8,828 nucleotides of DNA from Desulfobulbaceae bacterium (lineage in GTDB: Bacteria > Desulfobacterota > Desulfobulbia > Desulfobulbales > Desulfocapsaceae): the NCBI GenBank assembly GCA_030599175.1, contig JAUVON010000095.1, positions 1-8,828 of the forward strand. Reading direction: 5' to 3'. The notes below the pieces were generated by a model. The model did not search any database. It saw nothing but the letters and a program-made list of their open reading frames with translations, and was not told the DNA's origin. Made by a program: the position numbers and the translations under genes. How positions within the stretch are numbered: position 1 is the first letter of the stretch; each line of letters begins with the position of its first letter. Below, piece after piece: positions 1-5,827 of this stretch.

Positions 1-14
1 GTAGTCCAGGGTCA

Positions 15-45
15 GGGGAGTAGGCTTGAAACTTTTATACTCCTC
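15..45. repeat. Inverted repeat (hairpin) at left edge
   Basis: An 8-bp stem (GGGGAGTA at 15-22 against TACTCCTC at 38-45, one G-U pair) encloses a 15-nt loop. No T-run follows, so it is not a clear terminator. It could belong to the end of a transcript entering from outside the window. Nothing else is recognisable in the first 100 bases. Confidence 0.3.
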
Positions 46-107
46 GGTGATGTTGTGATATCTTGCAGGTTACCTAACACTTTTCCCGAAATGATCAGCA
101 AAAATAA

Positions 108-289
108 TCTGGAAGCATCAATAATTTGGAATGCTCCATTTGTAGATGGTTTCCTGGAAGTAATTTTGACAGTTTTAAAGTTCCAGAATGCTCCTTTTCG
201 GGCAGGTTCTTCGGTTCTGATTACTTATAAACTGATCAGGAAATATCTCAACCTGCTGTTCATCCAATTTGGTTAATCCACTGGCTTGT
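108..289. repeat. Degenerate dispersed repeat, copy A (two internal ~57-bp units)
   Basis: Two units begin near 126 and 183, marked by AATGCTCC at 130-137 and 187-194 (57 bp apart). The same arrangement occurs after the porin at about 2082-2263. Matches between copies include TGCTCCATTT (132-141 and 2163-2172), GTAATTTTGAC (160-170 and 2195-2205), a 13/15 match at 237-251 and 2211-2225, and GGTTAATC (271-278 and 2245-2252). The last two sit at identical offsets (48 and 82) from the second TGCTCC of each copy. An open frame from a GTG at 55 to a TAA at 274-276 runs through it. It has no Shine-Dalgarno site and resembles no family I know, so I read the stretch as a decayed repeat or gene remnant. 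Confidence 0.5.
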
Positions 290-304
290 AAAAGTTTACC
301 AGTG
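279..304. repeat. Hairpin at the end of repeat copy A
   Basis: CACTGG (279-284) and CCAGTG (299-304) are perfect inverted arms. A second overlapping stem, GTAAA (288-292) with TTTAC (295-299), can stack inside a CACTG/CAGTG stem with a small bulge. The repeat copy after the porin also ends in a hairpin (2240-2262). No T-run follows. From here to 436 I see no gene or clear signal. Confidence 0.4.
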
Positions 305-436
305 CCTCAGCAATGCGTGATCAAGCCCTTCAATTGTGTCCCCTTTTAGATCTGAGTCTCATACCTCACTTACCTGCAGGGGTTTGCCCACGTGCTGATG
401 GGGTGTTGATAGACTTCTACATTAAATGGTTTGCTT

Positions 437-465
437 TTGAGCATGGCAATCCTGTAAAATATTAT
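437..465 (+). promoter_or_regulatory. Putative sigma70-type promoter for the porin
   Basis: TTGAGC (437-442, four of six consensus bases) and TATTAT (460-465, five of six) are separated by exactly 17 bp, in an AT-rich stretch. Transcription would begin near 472. That leaves about 210 nt of untranslated leader before the porin start at 682. It is the best promoter candidate I found in the window, but it is called by eye only. Confidence 0.4.
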
Positions 466-669
466 ATAAGAGAATAAAGGATGTAAGGTTGGCTCACGGC
501 GCTGACAGCAGGAGAAATCAAGTGGAAAGGCGTGCGACCGTACAAAAAATGATGCGAGTTTTACATTTCAGCATTTCATAGACCCTGACAAAAGTAACTT
601 GCAGAAACACATAGTATCGTGCAGAAGTTTATGAGCCAGTTGTCCACAGACGTGCGAACCATTAACAAC

Positions 670-674
670 GGAGG
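670..674 (+). promoter_or_regulatory. Strong ribosome binding site that sets the porin start
   Basis: GGAGG lies 7 nt before the ATG at 682. An earlier in-frame ATG at 619 lacks such a site and would put 21 extra residues ahead of an otherwise normal signal peptide, so 682 is preferred. Confidence 0.85.
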
Positions 675-681
675 AGAAGAA

Positions 682-1959
682 ATGAAAACATGTTCTCGAA
701 AAGGGTATGTTGTTTCACTGGCCTTGGCCGGTTCTCTGGTTCTTGGGGCCAGCATGGCATTTTCTGCCAGGGCTGCTACAGAAGAAACAGGAGTTAATCA
801 ACAGATTGCAGATACGCTGCATGGGGATTGGGGGAAAATCAACTTCAATCTGCGTTATCGTTTTGAATATGTGGATCAGGACGGTTTGAAAACGACAGAT
901 GGTGATACCATACGTTTGCGACTCGGTTATCTGACCCCGAAATTCGCCGGTTTTCAGGCCTTTGCCGAGTTTGAAGGTAATACGGCTGTTTTTAGCGATG
1001 ATTTTAACGACAAGACAAACGGCAAAACGGAGTATGCTGTAATAGCCGACCTTTCAGAGGCCGAATTGAATCAGGGTTGGCTCTCTTTTTCAAGTATTCC
1101 CGATACGGTTATTAAAGGTGGGCGCCAGAGGGTAAATCTTGATAATCAGAGATTTATCGGTGCTGTCGGTTGGCGGCAGATGGAGCAGACCTTTGATTCG
1201 GTTAACCTACTCAACAGTTCCCTGGGTAACTTTACTGCAAACCTCACTTATGTCTGGAACGTACGAAATATCCTAAGTAAAGACGTAAACATGAATTCGC
1301 CGCTGGCAAACTTGAATTATACCTTCAAGGATATCGGCAAGCTTACCGCTTACGGTTACTGGCTTGATTATAATGATCCCGATGATTCTGGTCCCTATGA
1401 GTATGCTTTTTCCTCCCAGACTTATGGCTTGCGTTTTAACGGATCAACCTTGGCTGCCGACAATCTGGAGATTCTGTACACTGCAGAATATGCTTTACAG
1501 TCGGATTATGGGGATAATGAGACAGATTATTCAGCGGATTACTACCACTTTATCGGTGGATTGCAGGTTCCCAACACCGCGTCCCTGTTTACAAATATTA
1601 CAGGAAAAATCGGATACGAGTTCCAGGGCTCCGATGACGGGGTGTCCTTTAAAACTCCTTTAGGCACCAATCATGCGTTTAACGGCTGGGTGGATAAATT
1701 TTTAACAACACCTCCGAACGGGCTGCAGGACGTATATGGTCTATTATCAACTGCTATCAGCGGAGTCAATGTCAAGCTGGTCTATCACAATTTCCAGGCC
1801 GATGAGGGCAGTGCAGACTACGGAACAGAGTTTGACGCCATGGTGAGCAAAAAGTTTTATGATCACTACACGCTGCTGGTTGCATATGGCAACTATAATG
1901 CCGACGAGCTCTATACAGACACTGAAAAATTTTGGGTCCAATTGACGGTCGCTTTCTAG
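682..1959 (+). CDS. Alginate-export-family-like outer-membrane porin
   Basis: A predicted 425-residue outer-membrane beta-barrel. The N-terminus is a Sec signal peptide: basic residues (K2, R6, K7), a hydrophobic core at about 9-27, and a likely cut after A31 in the SARA motif. The mature part alternates polar and hydrophobic residues as barrel strands do, and the chain ends in LTVAF with the C-terminal Phe recognised by the BAM machinery. The stretch at 146-165 (GGRQR, LDNQRFIG, GWRQ) and the following EQTFD match my recollection of the alginate-export domain (Pfam Alginate_exp), common in Proteobacteria and Desulfobacterota that make no alginate. It probably acts as a passive channel for anionic or oligosaccharide-like solutes; the substrate cannot be read from sequence. 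It stands alone between two copies of a degenerate repeat. Family confidence is good, function only general. Confidence 0.8.
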   Translation: MKTCSRKGYVVSLALAGSLVLGASMAFSARAATEETGVNQQIADTLHGDWGKINFNLRYRFEYVDQDGLKTTDGDTIRLRLGYLTPKFAGFQAFAEFEGNTAVFSDDFNDKTNGKTEYAVIADLSEAELNQGWLSFSSIPDTVIKGGRQRVNLDNQRFIGAVGWRQMEQTFDSVNLLNSSLGNFTANLTYVWNVRNILSKDVNMNSPLANLNYTFKDIGKLTAYGYWLDYNDPDDSGPYEYAFSSQTYGLRFNGSTLAADNLEILYTAEYALQSDYGDNETDYSADYYHFIGGLQVPNTASLFTNITGKIGYEFQGSDDGVSFKTPLGTNHAFNGWVDKFLTTPPNGLQDVYGLLSTAISGVNVKLVYHNFQADEGSADYGTEFDAMVSKKFYDHYTLLVAYGNYNADELYTDTEKFWVQLTVAF

Positions 1960-2156
1960 CTCGTATTTTTCACAGTTCAGCGTAAAGCAGCAAGACCGCA
2001 TTCGATAAACTGTAAGGCTGACGGTAGCACGAATCAAACTCTGTTGAGACAAGAGATTCTTCCATCACGAATTATTGATGGTCTGGAAAAACATGGGCTT
2101 TCAGAATGCTCTATTAGCCGCCAGGGTTCTGAAAAAATATTGATTTTAAAAAAGTC

Positions 2157-2186
2157 CCAGAGTGCTCCATTTCTGGTGGTTTTTTT
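2157..2186 (+). terminator. Weak candidate terminator after the porin
   Basis: CCAGA (2157-2161) pairs with TCTGG (2172-2176), and a run of seven T (2180-2186) follows three bases later. The stem is only 5 bp and lies about 200 nt past the porin stop, inside repeat copy B. No better terminator is visible between 1960 and 2346. Confidence 0.25.
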
Positions 2187-2239
2187 GGGTGTGGGTAATT
2201 TTGACCATAACAGGAATTATCTTAAATTCCGATTTTCCT

Positions 2240-2262
2240 CAAGTGGTTAATCTTGCCACTTG
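2240..2262. repeat. Perfect 7-bp inverted repeat closing repeat copy B
   Basis: CAAGTGG (2240-2246) and CCACTTG (2256-2262) flank a 9-nt loop that contains part of the shared GGTTAATC. No T-run follows. It occupies the position of the 279-304 hairpin in copy A. Confidence 0.45.
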
Positions 2263-2293
2263 CATCCTCTCATTTCTTATCCCCTACTGTTAA

Positions 2294-2331
2294 ACAAATT
2301 TTATTTGTGATTGAATAAGTAATAATTACTT
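2294..2331. promoter_or_regulatory. Twin palindromes, candidate operator before the methyltransferase
   Basis: Two 15-bp palindromes stand side by side: ACAAAT-TTT-ATTTGT (2294-2308) and AAGTAAT-A-ATTACTT (2317-2331). Both are perfect, with 6- and 7-bp arms, and their centres are 23 bp apart (about two helical turns). The second ends 15 nt before the ATG at 2347. Short AT-rich palindromes in this position often bind dimeric repressors (MarR, TetR or HxlR types), but no regulator gene is in the window, and AT-rich sequence gives some palindromes by chance. No good sigma70 promoter is visible with them. Confidence 0.35.
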
Positions 2332-2346
2332 TAAAAGAGACGTTCC

Positions 2347-3201
2347 ATGCGTAAGGACAAACCGAGTCGTACTGCGTACAAGGTCGCTCTGAATATCATA
2401 ACTTTGGGTGCGAAACCTGGGATGGACAAAATTTTTCCTCCCGGTATTGTCGAAGCTACGGCAAAGCTGCTCGTTGCATCCGGTCTGGTAAGTGCGACTG
2501 TAGTTCGCTGGTGCAGTTCCCAAATAATGGTCTCAGTTTATGAAGCATTCGACTGGATGATACCGGGGCAGTTTGAAGCCTTTGCTCACAGAAAGGCATT
2601 TTGTGAGCGCCAAGTCAGGGAAGGAATTTGTAAAGGCGCAACACAGGTTCTTATCCTGGGAGCTGGTTACGACACATTAGGATGGCGCTTGGCACCGGAG
2701 TTTACCGGTGTAGAGTTCTTTGAGATCGATCACCAGGCAACGGCGCAGCTCAAGGCAAAGAGTATAGAAGCGATGGGAACGCGAGATAATCTTCACCTGA
2801 TTTCAGTGGATCTCAGTGAACGGAGACTGGCAAACGTTCTTACCGCAAACAAGTCATGGGACAGGGCAGCTCAAAGCGTTATGCTGGCAGAAGGTCTGTT
2901 GATGTACTTACCTGATGCAGCTGTACGGGATTTGCTCAGTCAGTGTGCTGCAATGACCGGCGCTGGAAGCCGGATCGCTTTTACCTATATCGGTACAAAT
3001 GCTGATGGCCGCCCTGACGCCGGACCGTGGACGAGGTTGCTTCTGTGGAGTCTTAAACTTAATGGAGAACCGTGGCTCTGGAGCATACGACCCGAGCAAC
3101 TGAACCGGTTCCTTGAAGAAACAGGTTGGATGAGTGCACCGGAGTTGTTGGGAACCAACAATAAGCATGGTGTAGAGTTCTTCGCTGTCGCAGTGAAATA
3201 A
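2347..3201 (+). CDS. SAM-dependent methyltransferase, LCM/TIGR00027-like
   Basis: A 284-residue cytoplasmic class I methyltransferase. The SAM-binding motif I is LGAGYDTLGWRL (104-115). It is followed by FEIDHQAT (125-132) with the acidic residue that usually holds the SAM ribose, VDLSE (154-158), and AEGLLMYL (181-188). The G-A-G-Y-D-T, E-x-D-H and E-G-L-L-M-Y-L signatures are typical of the leucine carboxyl methyltransferase superfamily (PPM1/LCM, TIGR00027), whose bacterial members are usually 260-300 residues and mostly of unknown substrate. O- or carboxyl-methylation of a small molecule is the usual expectation. The start has only a weak AAGAGA ribosome site (2335-2340). The MBL-fold gene follows after 25 nt on the same strand, which suggests co-transcription. 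Confidence 0.82.
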   Translation: MRKDKPSRTAYKVALNIITLGAKPGMDKIFPPGIVEATAKLLVASGLVSATVVRWCSSQIMVSVYEAFDWMIPGQFEAFAHRKAFCERQVREGICKGATQVLILGAGYDTLGWRLAPEFTGVEFFEIDHQATAQLKAKSIEAMGTRDNLHLISVDLSERRLANVLTANKSWDRAAQSVMLAEGLLMYLPDAAVRDLLSQCAAMTGAGSRIAFTYIGTNADGRPDAGPWTRLLLWSLKLNGEPWLWSIRPEQLNRFLEETGWMSAPELLGTNNKHGVEFFAVAVK

Positions 3202-3226
3202 GAGCGTTGGGCAATGGTGAAAACAT

Positions 3227-4021
3227 ATGAAAATAATACACTATCTCTACAACGCCTTTGTCATTGAATCAGGCAATAAAAAACTCGCCATTGATCCGGG
3301 GGCGATGTTTTTTTATTTTTTTAGACTTACAACGTCAATTCCAAAATCTGAATGGAAAGATATCACGCACATTTTTATCACCCATGGAGATATAGACCAT
3401 TATTGGTATACGGACAGGATGGCAGAGGTCTCCGATGCTCCCATTATCTGCAACGAAACCATGGTGAGAAGCATCCAGGGTGAAAAGCTCATCCTCAGTC
3501 CCAGGGATAAGGGACTTTCCTTCACAACACCCATAAAAAGGCTTCACACCATTTCAGTCGATGAAACAATTCAGCTGGACGGAATGTCAATCACCGGAAT
3601 ACATGCAACACACGGTTCTCTTACTTTGAAACTTGGACCTTTTTCTAAAACATTTCATCCTGGGCCGGAAGAAAGGGTTGGCTGGGGGGCGATCGGATTC
3701 AATATTCAACTTGATGGTAGGAGTATTGTAAATCTTGGCGACACTCTCCTTCATGAAAAGGAGTGGAGTACCATAAAGAATCCTGATGTCCTGATGATAC
3801 CGATCGGAGGGAAAACCATTCATAATACCATGGATGAGGAAGAAGCCTTAAAGGCGGTAGGCATCATGAAACCAAAACTGGTCATTCCCTGTCATTATAA
3901 CTGCCCAGCATTTTTTAGTAAAAAATATAACCCGGCTGATGCGAAGATGTTTCAAGGGGAAGTTGAAAAGATGGGTATCACGTGTCGGGCTCTCCATTGT
4001 GGAGATTCAATAAATATTTGA
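3227..4021 (+). CDS. MBL-fold metallo-hydrolase, UlaG/COG2220-like
   Basis: A 264-residue metallo-beta-lactamase-fold protein with no signal peptide, so cytoplasmic. Visible landmarks are the first-strand DPG (23-25), the metal loop THGDIDHYW (52-60), H126 and H129 in GIHATHG, the bridging Asp in GDT (171-173), and the last ligand H223 in IPCHYN (220-225). The standard loop is H-x-H-x-D-H; here it reads H53-G-D55-I-D57-H58, so the second His is replaced by Asp. D57, H58, D172 and H223 remain, so at least one metal site looks intact. Family members hydrolyse phosphodiesters, lactones or amides; the substrate here is unknown. GGTGA (3216-3220) six bases before the ATG is the ribosome site. Two T7 tracts (3308-3322) encode FFYFF. 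It probably shares a transcript with the methyltransferase. Confidence 0.8.
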   Translation: MKIIHYLYNAFVIESGNKKLAIDPGAMFFYFFRLTTSIPKSEWKDITHIFITHGDIDHYWYTDRMAEVSDAPIICNETMVRSIQGEKLILSPRDKGLSFTTPIKRLHTISVDETIQLDGMSITGIHATHGSLTLKLGPFSKTFHPGPEERVGWGAIGFNIQLDGRSIVNLGDTLLHEKEWSTIKNPDVLMIPIGGKTIHNTMDEEEALKAVGIMKPKLVIPCHYNCPAFFSKKYNPADAKMFQGEVEKMGITCRALHCGDSINI

Positions 4022-4035
4022 ATGTTCACGGGTTA

Positions 4036-4065
4036 CCGGTTTCTGTATCGAGATAGCCGGAAACC
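4036..4065. repeat. Imperfect inverted repeat after the MBL gene
   Basis: GGTTTC (4038-4043) and GAAACC (4060-4065) surround TATC-GA-GATA (4046-4055), which is itself self-complementary. No T-run follows, so a Rho-independent terminator is not supported. Confidence 0.3.
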
Positions 4066-4081
4066 AAACCAGCAACGATGT

Positions 4082-4105
4082 TACCTGGAAACGTTTTTCA
4101 AGGTA
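4082..4105. repeat. Hairpin in the leader of the flavoprotein gene
   Basis: TACCTGGAAA (4082-4091) pairs with TTTCAAGGTA (4096-4105) over 10 positions with a single G-A mismatch and a 4-nt loop. It sits 32 nt before the flavoprotein ATG. It could act in RNA processing or stability between the two genes, or as a protein site. There is no downstream T-run. Confidence 0.4.
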
Positions 4106-4137
4106 GAGGTCCTTATTGCCGGAAATAGAGGAAAATC

Positions 4138-4734
4138 ATGGCCAAGATACTCGTAATGAATGGTTCATACCGGAATAATGGTATTACTGATCAAGTCATT
4201 AAGACTATGGCAGAGGAACTTGAGACAGATGGGGCAGAGGTCGAAACTATCCTTCTGCGTGACTATCCCATAGAGTTTTGCCTTAATTGCCGAGAGTGCA
4301 CTCAACAACCGGGTAATCTGCCGGGTGAGTGCGTACAACATGACACCATGCAGGAATTGATCAACAAAATAGAAAAGAGTGATAGCTTTATCCTCGCTTC
4401 GCCCACTAACTTTGGGTCAGTCACTGCAATCTTTCAGCGCTTTATGGAGAGGCTTGTAGTTTATGCCTATTGGCCATGGAATATGAATGCTCCAAAGTAT
4501 CGCAAAGCGAATGTCGTCAAGAAAAAAGCCGTACTTGTTTCCTCATGCGCCGCTCCTGGATTTTTAGGTCGCTGGATCTATGGGACACGCAAACAACTTA
4601 AAACGACTGCTCAAACTATTGGTGCTAACACCGTTGGTACAATTTTTATGGGTTTAATTGCCAAAGACCCACACCATAGGTTATCAGAAAAAGTACAGGC
4701 AAAAGCCAGAGCTTTGGCAGTAAAACTGTTATAA
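4138..4734 (+). CDS. NAD(P)H-dependent FMN reductase-family flavoprotein with Fe-S-like Cys motif
   Basis: A 198-residue flavodoxin-fold protein of the FMN_red family. The FMN phosphate loop is NGSYRNNGIT (8-17) and the isoalloxazine-side loop is SPTNFGS (88-94). Between them, C48, C51, C54 and C65 form CX2CX2CX10C. In archaeal and anaerobic iron-sulfur flavoproteins (Isf) a compact motif of this kind holds a 4Fe-4S cluster that passes electrons to FMN; Isf spacing is tighter before the last Cys, so cluster binding here is inference. A later C137 in SSCAAP is common in relatives. Likely activity is reduction of quinones, nitro compounds, oxygen species or another small acceptor. AGAGG (4127-4131) lies six bases before the ATG. 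A 116-nt gap separates it from the MBL gene and 93 nt from the first MDR gene. Confidence 0.8.
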   Translation: MAKILVMNGSYRNNGITDQVIKTMAEELETDGAEVETILLRDYPIEFCLNCRECTQQPGNLPGECVQHDTMQELINKIEKSDSFILASPTNFGSVTAIFQRFMERLVVYAYWPWNMNAPKYRKANVVKKKAVLVSSCAAPGFLGRWIYGTRKQLKTTAQTIGANTVGTIFMGLIAKDPHHRLSEKVQAKARALAVKLL

Positions 4735-4827
4735 AAGTAAAATCAAACACTCTGTTTCGGGCTCTTTTTTTGCTGTTGGCTTATGCCTGGCTCCTAAAAA
4801 TGGTCGAAGCAATCTTGAAAGAGAGTT

Positions 4828-5805
4828 ATGAAAGCGATTGTATACACAAAATACGGTCCACCAGATGTTCTTCAGCTAAAAGAGGTCCCAAAACCAGCGC
4901 CGAAGGACTTTGAAGTACTTATAAAGGTTCGCGCATCATCCGTCAATTCATGGGACTGGGAGTTTATGAACGGTATACCGCTTATAAACCGACTCTTCTA
5001 CGGGCTCTTCAAGCCAAAGAAAACGAAACAGAGGCTCGGCTCTGACGTTGCTGGGATAGTTGAAGTGGTCGGCAAAAGCGTGTTGCGTTTCCAGCCAGGC
5101 GATGAGGTCTTCGGTGACCTATGGGATAACTGGGGTGGTTTTGCTGAATATGCCTGCGCTCATGAAACTGCTCTTGAACCGAAGCCGGAGAATTTGACTT
5201 TTGAGGAAGCAGCCGCCGTACCTCAAGCAGGTGTCTTAGCCTTGCAAGGACTTCGCAAAGCAGGACAAATAAAGCCGGGACAGAAGGTCTTGATTAATGG
5301 GGCTGGTGGTGGTGTGGGTACATTTGCTATTCAACTTGCTAAGCTCTCTGGGGCTGAAGTGACGGGCGTAGATGCCTCACATAAACTGAATGTTGTTCGC
5401 TCTGTTGGCGCAGACCAAATACTTGATTACACCCAGGAAGATTTCACTAAATCCGAAGAACGTTACGACCTAATCATTGATTGTCAGAATTTCCGTTCCA
5501 TGTTCGACAATAAGCGCGCGTTAAAATCTGGAGGAACCTATGCAATGATCGGAGGTTCCATAGCACGAGTCTACCAACTGTTGTTCTTAAGCCTCATTGG
5601 GCTGCTGACGCGTGAGACTAGGAAACTTCGTTTAGTGGTGGAGGGTCCAAACAAAGGGCTAGCACATCTGAAAGATCTTATCGAAGTCGGTAAGCTTCTC
5701 CCTGTTGTTGACAGAACTTATCCATTGAGCGAGGTGCCCGAGGCATTGCGTTACTTTGGAGAAGGGCGGCACAAAGGAAAGATCGTAATCACCATAAAGA
5801 ACTAG
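4828..5805 (+). CDS. Zinc-less MDR oxidoreductase (quinone-reductase-like), first copy
   Basis: A 325-residue medium-chain dehydrogenase/reductase. The N-terminal GroES-like domain includes YGPPDVLQL (9-17), GSDVAGIVEVVG (71-82) and PGDEVFG (90-96). The Rossmann domain carries the nucleotide loop NGAGGGVGTFAIQLAK (157-172) and the VGADQILDYTQEDFT segment (193-207) typical of the NAD(P)-dependent alcohol dehydrogenase/quinone reductase branch. The Cys/His set of zinc alcohol dehydrogenases is absent. D182 sits at the end of the second Rossmann strand, a position where an acidic residue tends to favour NADH over NADPH. The likely reaction is hydride transfer to an enone, aldehyde or quinone; the substrate is unknown. 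A weak GAAAGAGAG site precedes the ATG. The stop is 22 nt from the next, paralogous gene. Confidence 0.85.
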   Translation: MKAIVYTKYGPPDVLQLKEVPKPAPKDFEVLIKVRASSVNSWDWEFMNGIPLINRLFYGLFKPKKTKQRLGSDVAGIVEVVGKSVLRFQPGDEVFGDLWDNWGGFAEYACAHETALEPKPENLTFEEAAAVPQAGVLALQGLRKAGQIKPGQKVLINGAGGGVGTFAIQLAKLSGAEVTGVDASHKLNVVRSVGADQILDYTQEDFTKSEERYDLIIDCQNFRSMFDNKRALKSGGTYAMIGGSIARVYQLLFLSLIGLLTRETRKLRLVVEGPNKGLAHLKDLIEVGKLLPVVDRTYPLSEVPEALRYFGEGRHKGKIVITIKN

Positions 5806-5827
5806 ATGCGAGCGATCAGAAGATGCC

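Larger units (their letters stand above)
2060..2263. repeat. Degenerate dispersed repeat, copy B (two internal ~56-bp units)
   Basis: Counterpart of copy A. Units are marked by AATGCTCT (2105-2112) and AGTGCTCC (2161-2168), 56 bp apart; TCTGGAA at 2082-2088 matches 108-114 in copy A. A small hairpin (CCATCA 2062-2067, TGATGG 2076-2081) opens it and a larger one closes it. An open frame from TTG at 2044 to TAA at 2248-2250 covers it but has no ribosome binding site. Its last 55 residues align without gaps to the last 55 of the copy A frame with 15 identities, including APF and R-x-Y-L, and both frames stop at the same GGTTAATC. A once-translated small protein or a repeat with a fortuitous frame are both possible. 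Confidence 0.5.

Noticed and set aside
55..276. Open frame of 73 codons on the + strand as a gene
   Set aside because: It starts at GTG with no ribosome site, has no recognisable family, and lies in the degenerate repeat. Described under repeat copy A.
443..457. TGGCA near 443 as a sigma54 -24 element
   Set aside because: The required TTGC-like -12 element is missing at the right distance.
619..681. Upstream ATG as the porin start
   Set aside because: The ATG at 682 has GGAGG at ideal spacing and begins a standard signal peptide; the 21 extra residues would hide it.
1747..2052. Minus-strand open frames, here and opposite the methyltransferase, MBL, MDR and cytochrome genes
   Set aside because: All lie mostly antisense to genes with clear family motifs, and their translations show no domain.
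2044..2250. Open frame of 68 codons on the + strand as a gene
   Set aside because: It starts at TTG without a Shine-Dalgarno site and coincides with repeat copy B. Kept only as evidence for the repeat and a possible remnant.
4761..4771. T7 run between the flavoprotein and the first MDR gene as a terminator
   Set aside because: No stable stem precedes the T-run; GGGCTC has no close complement upstream.
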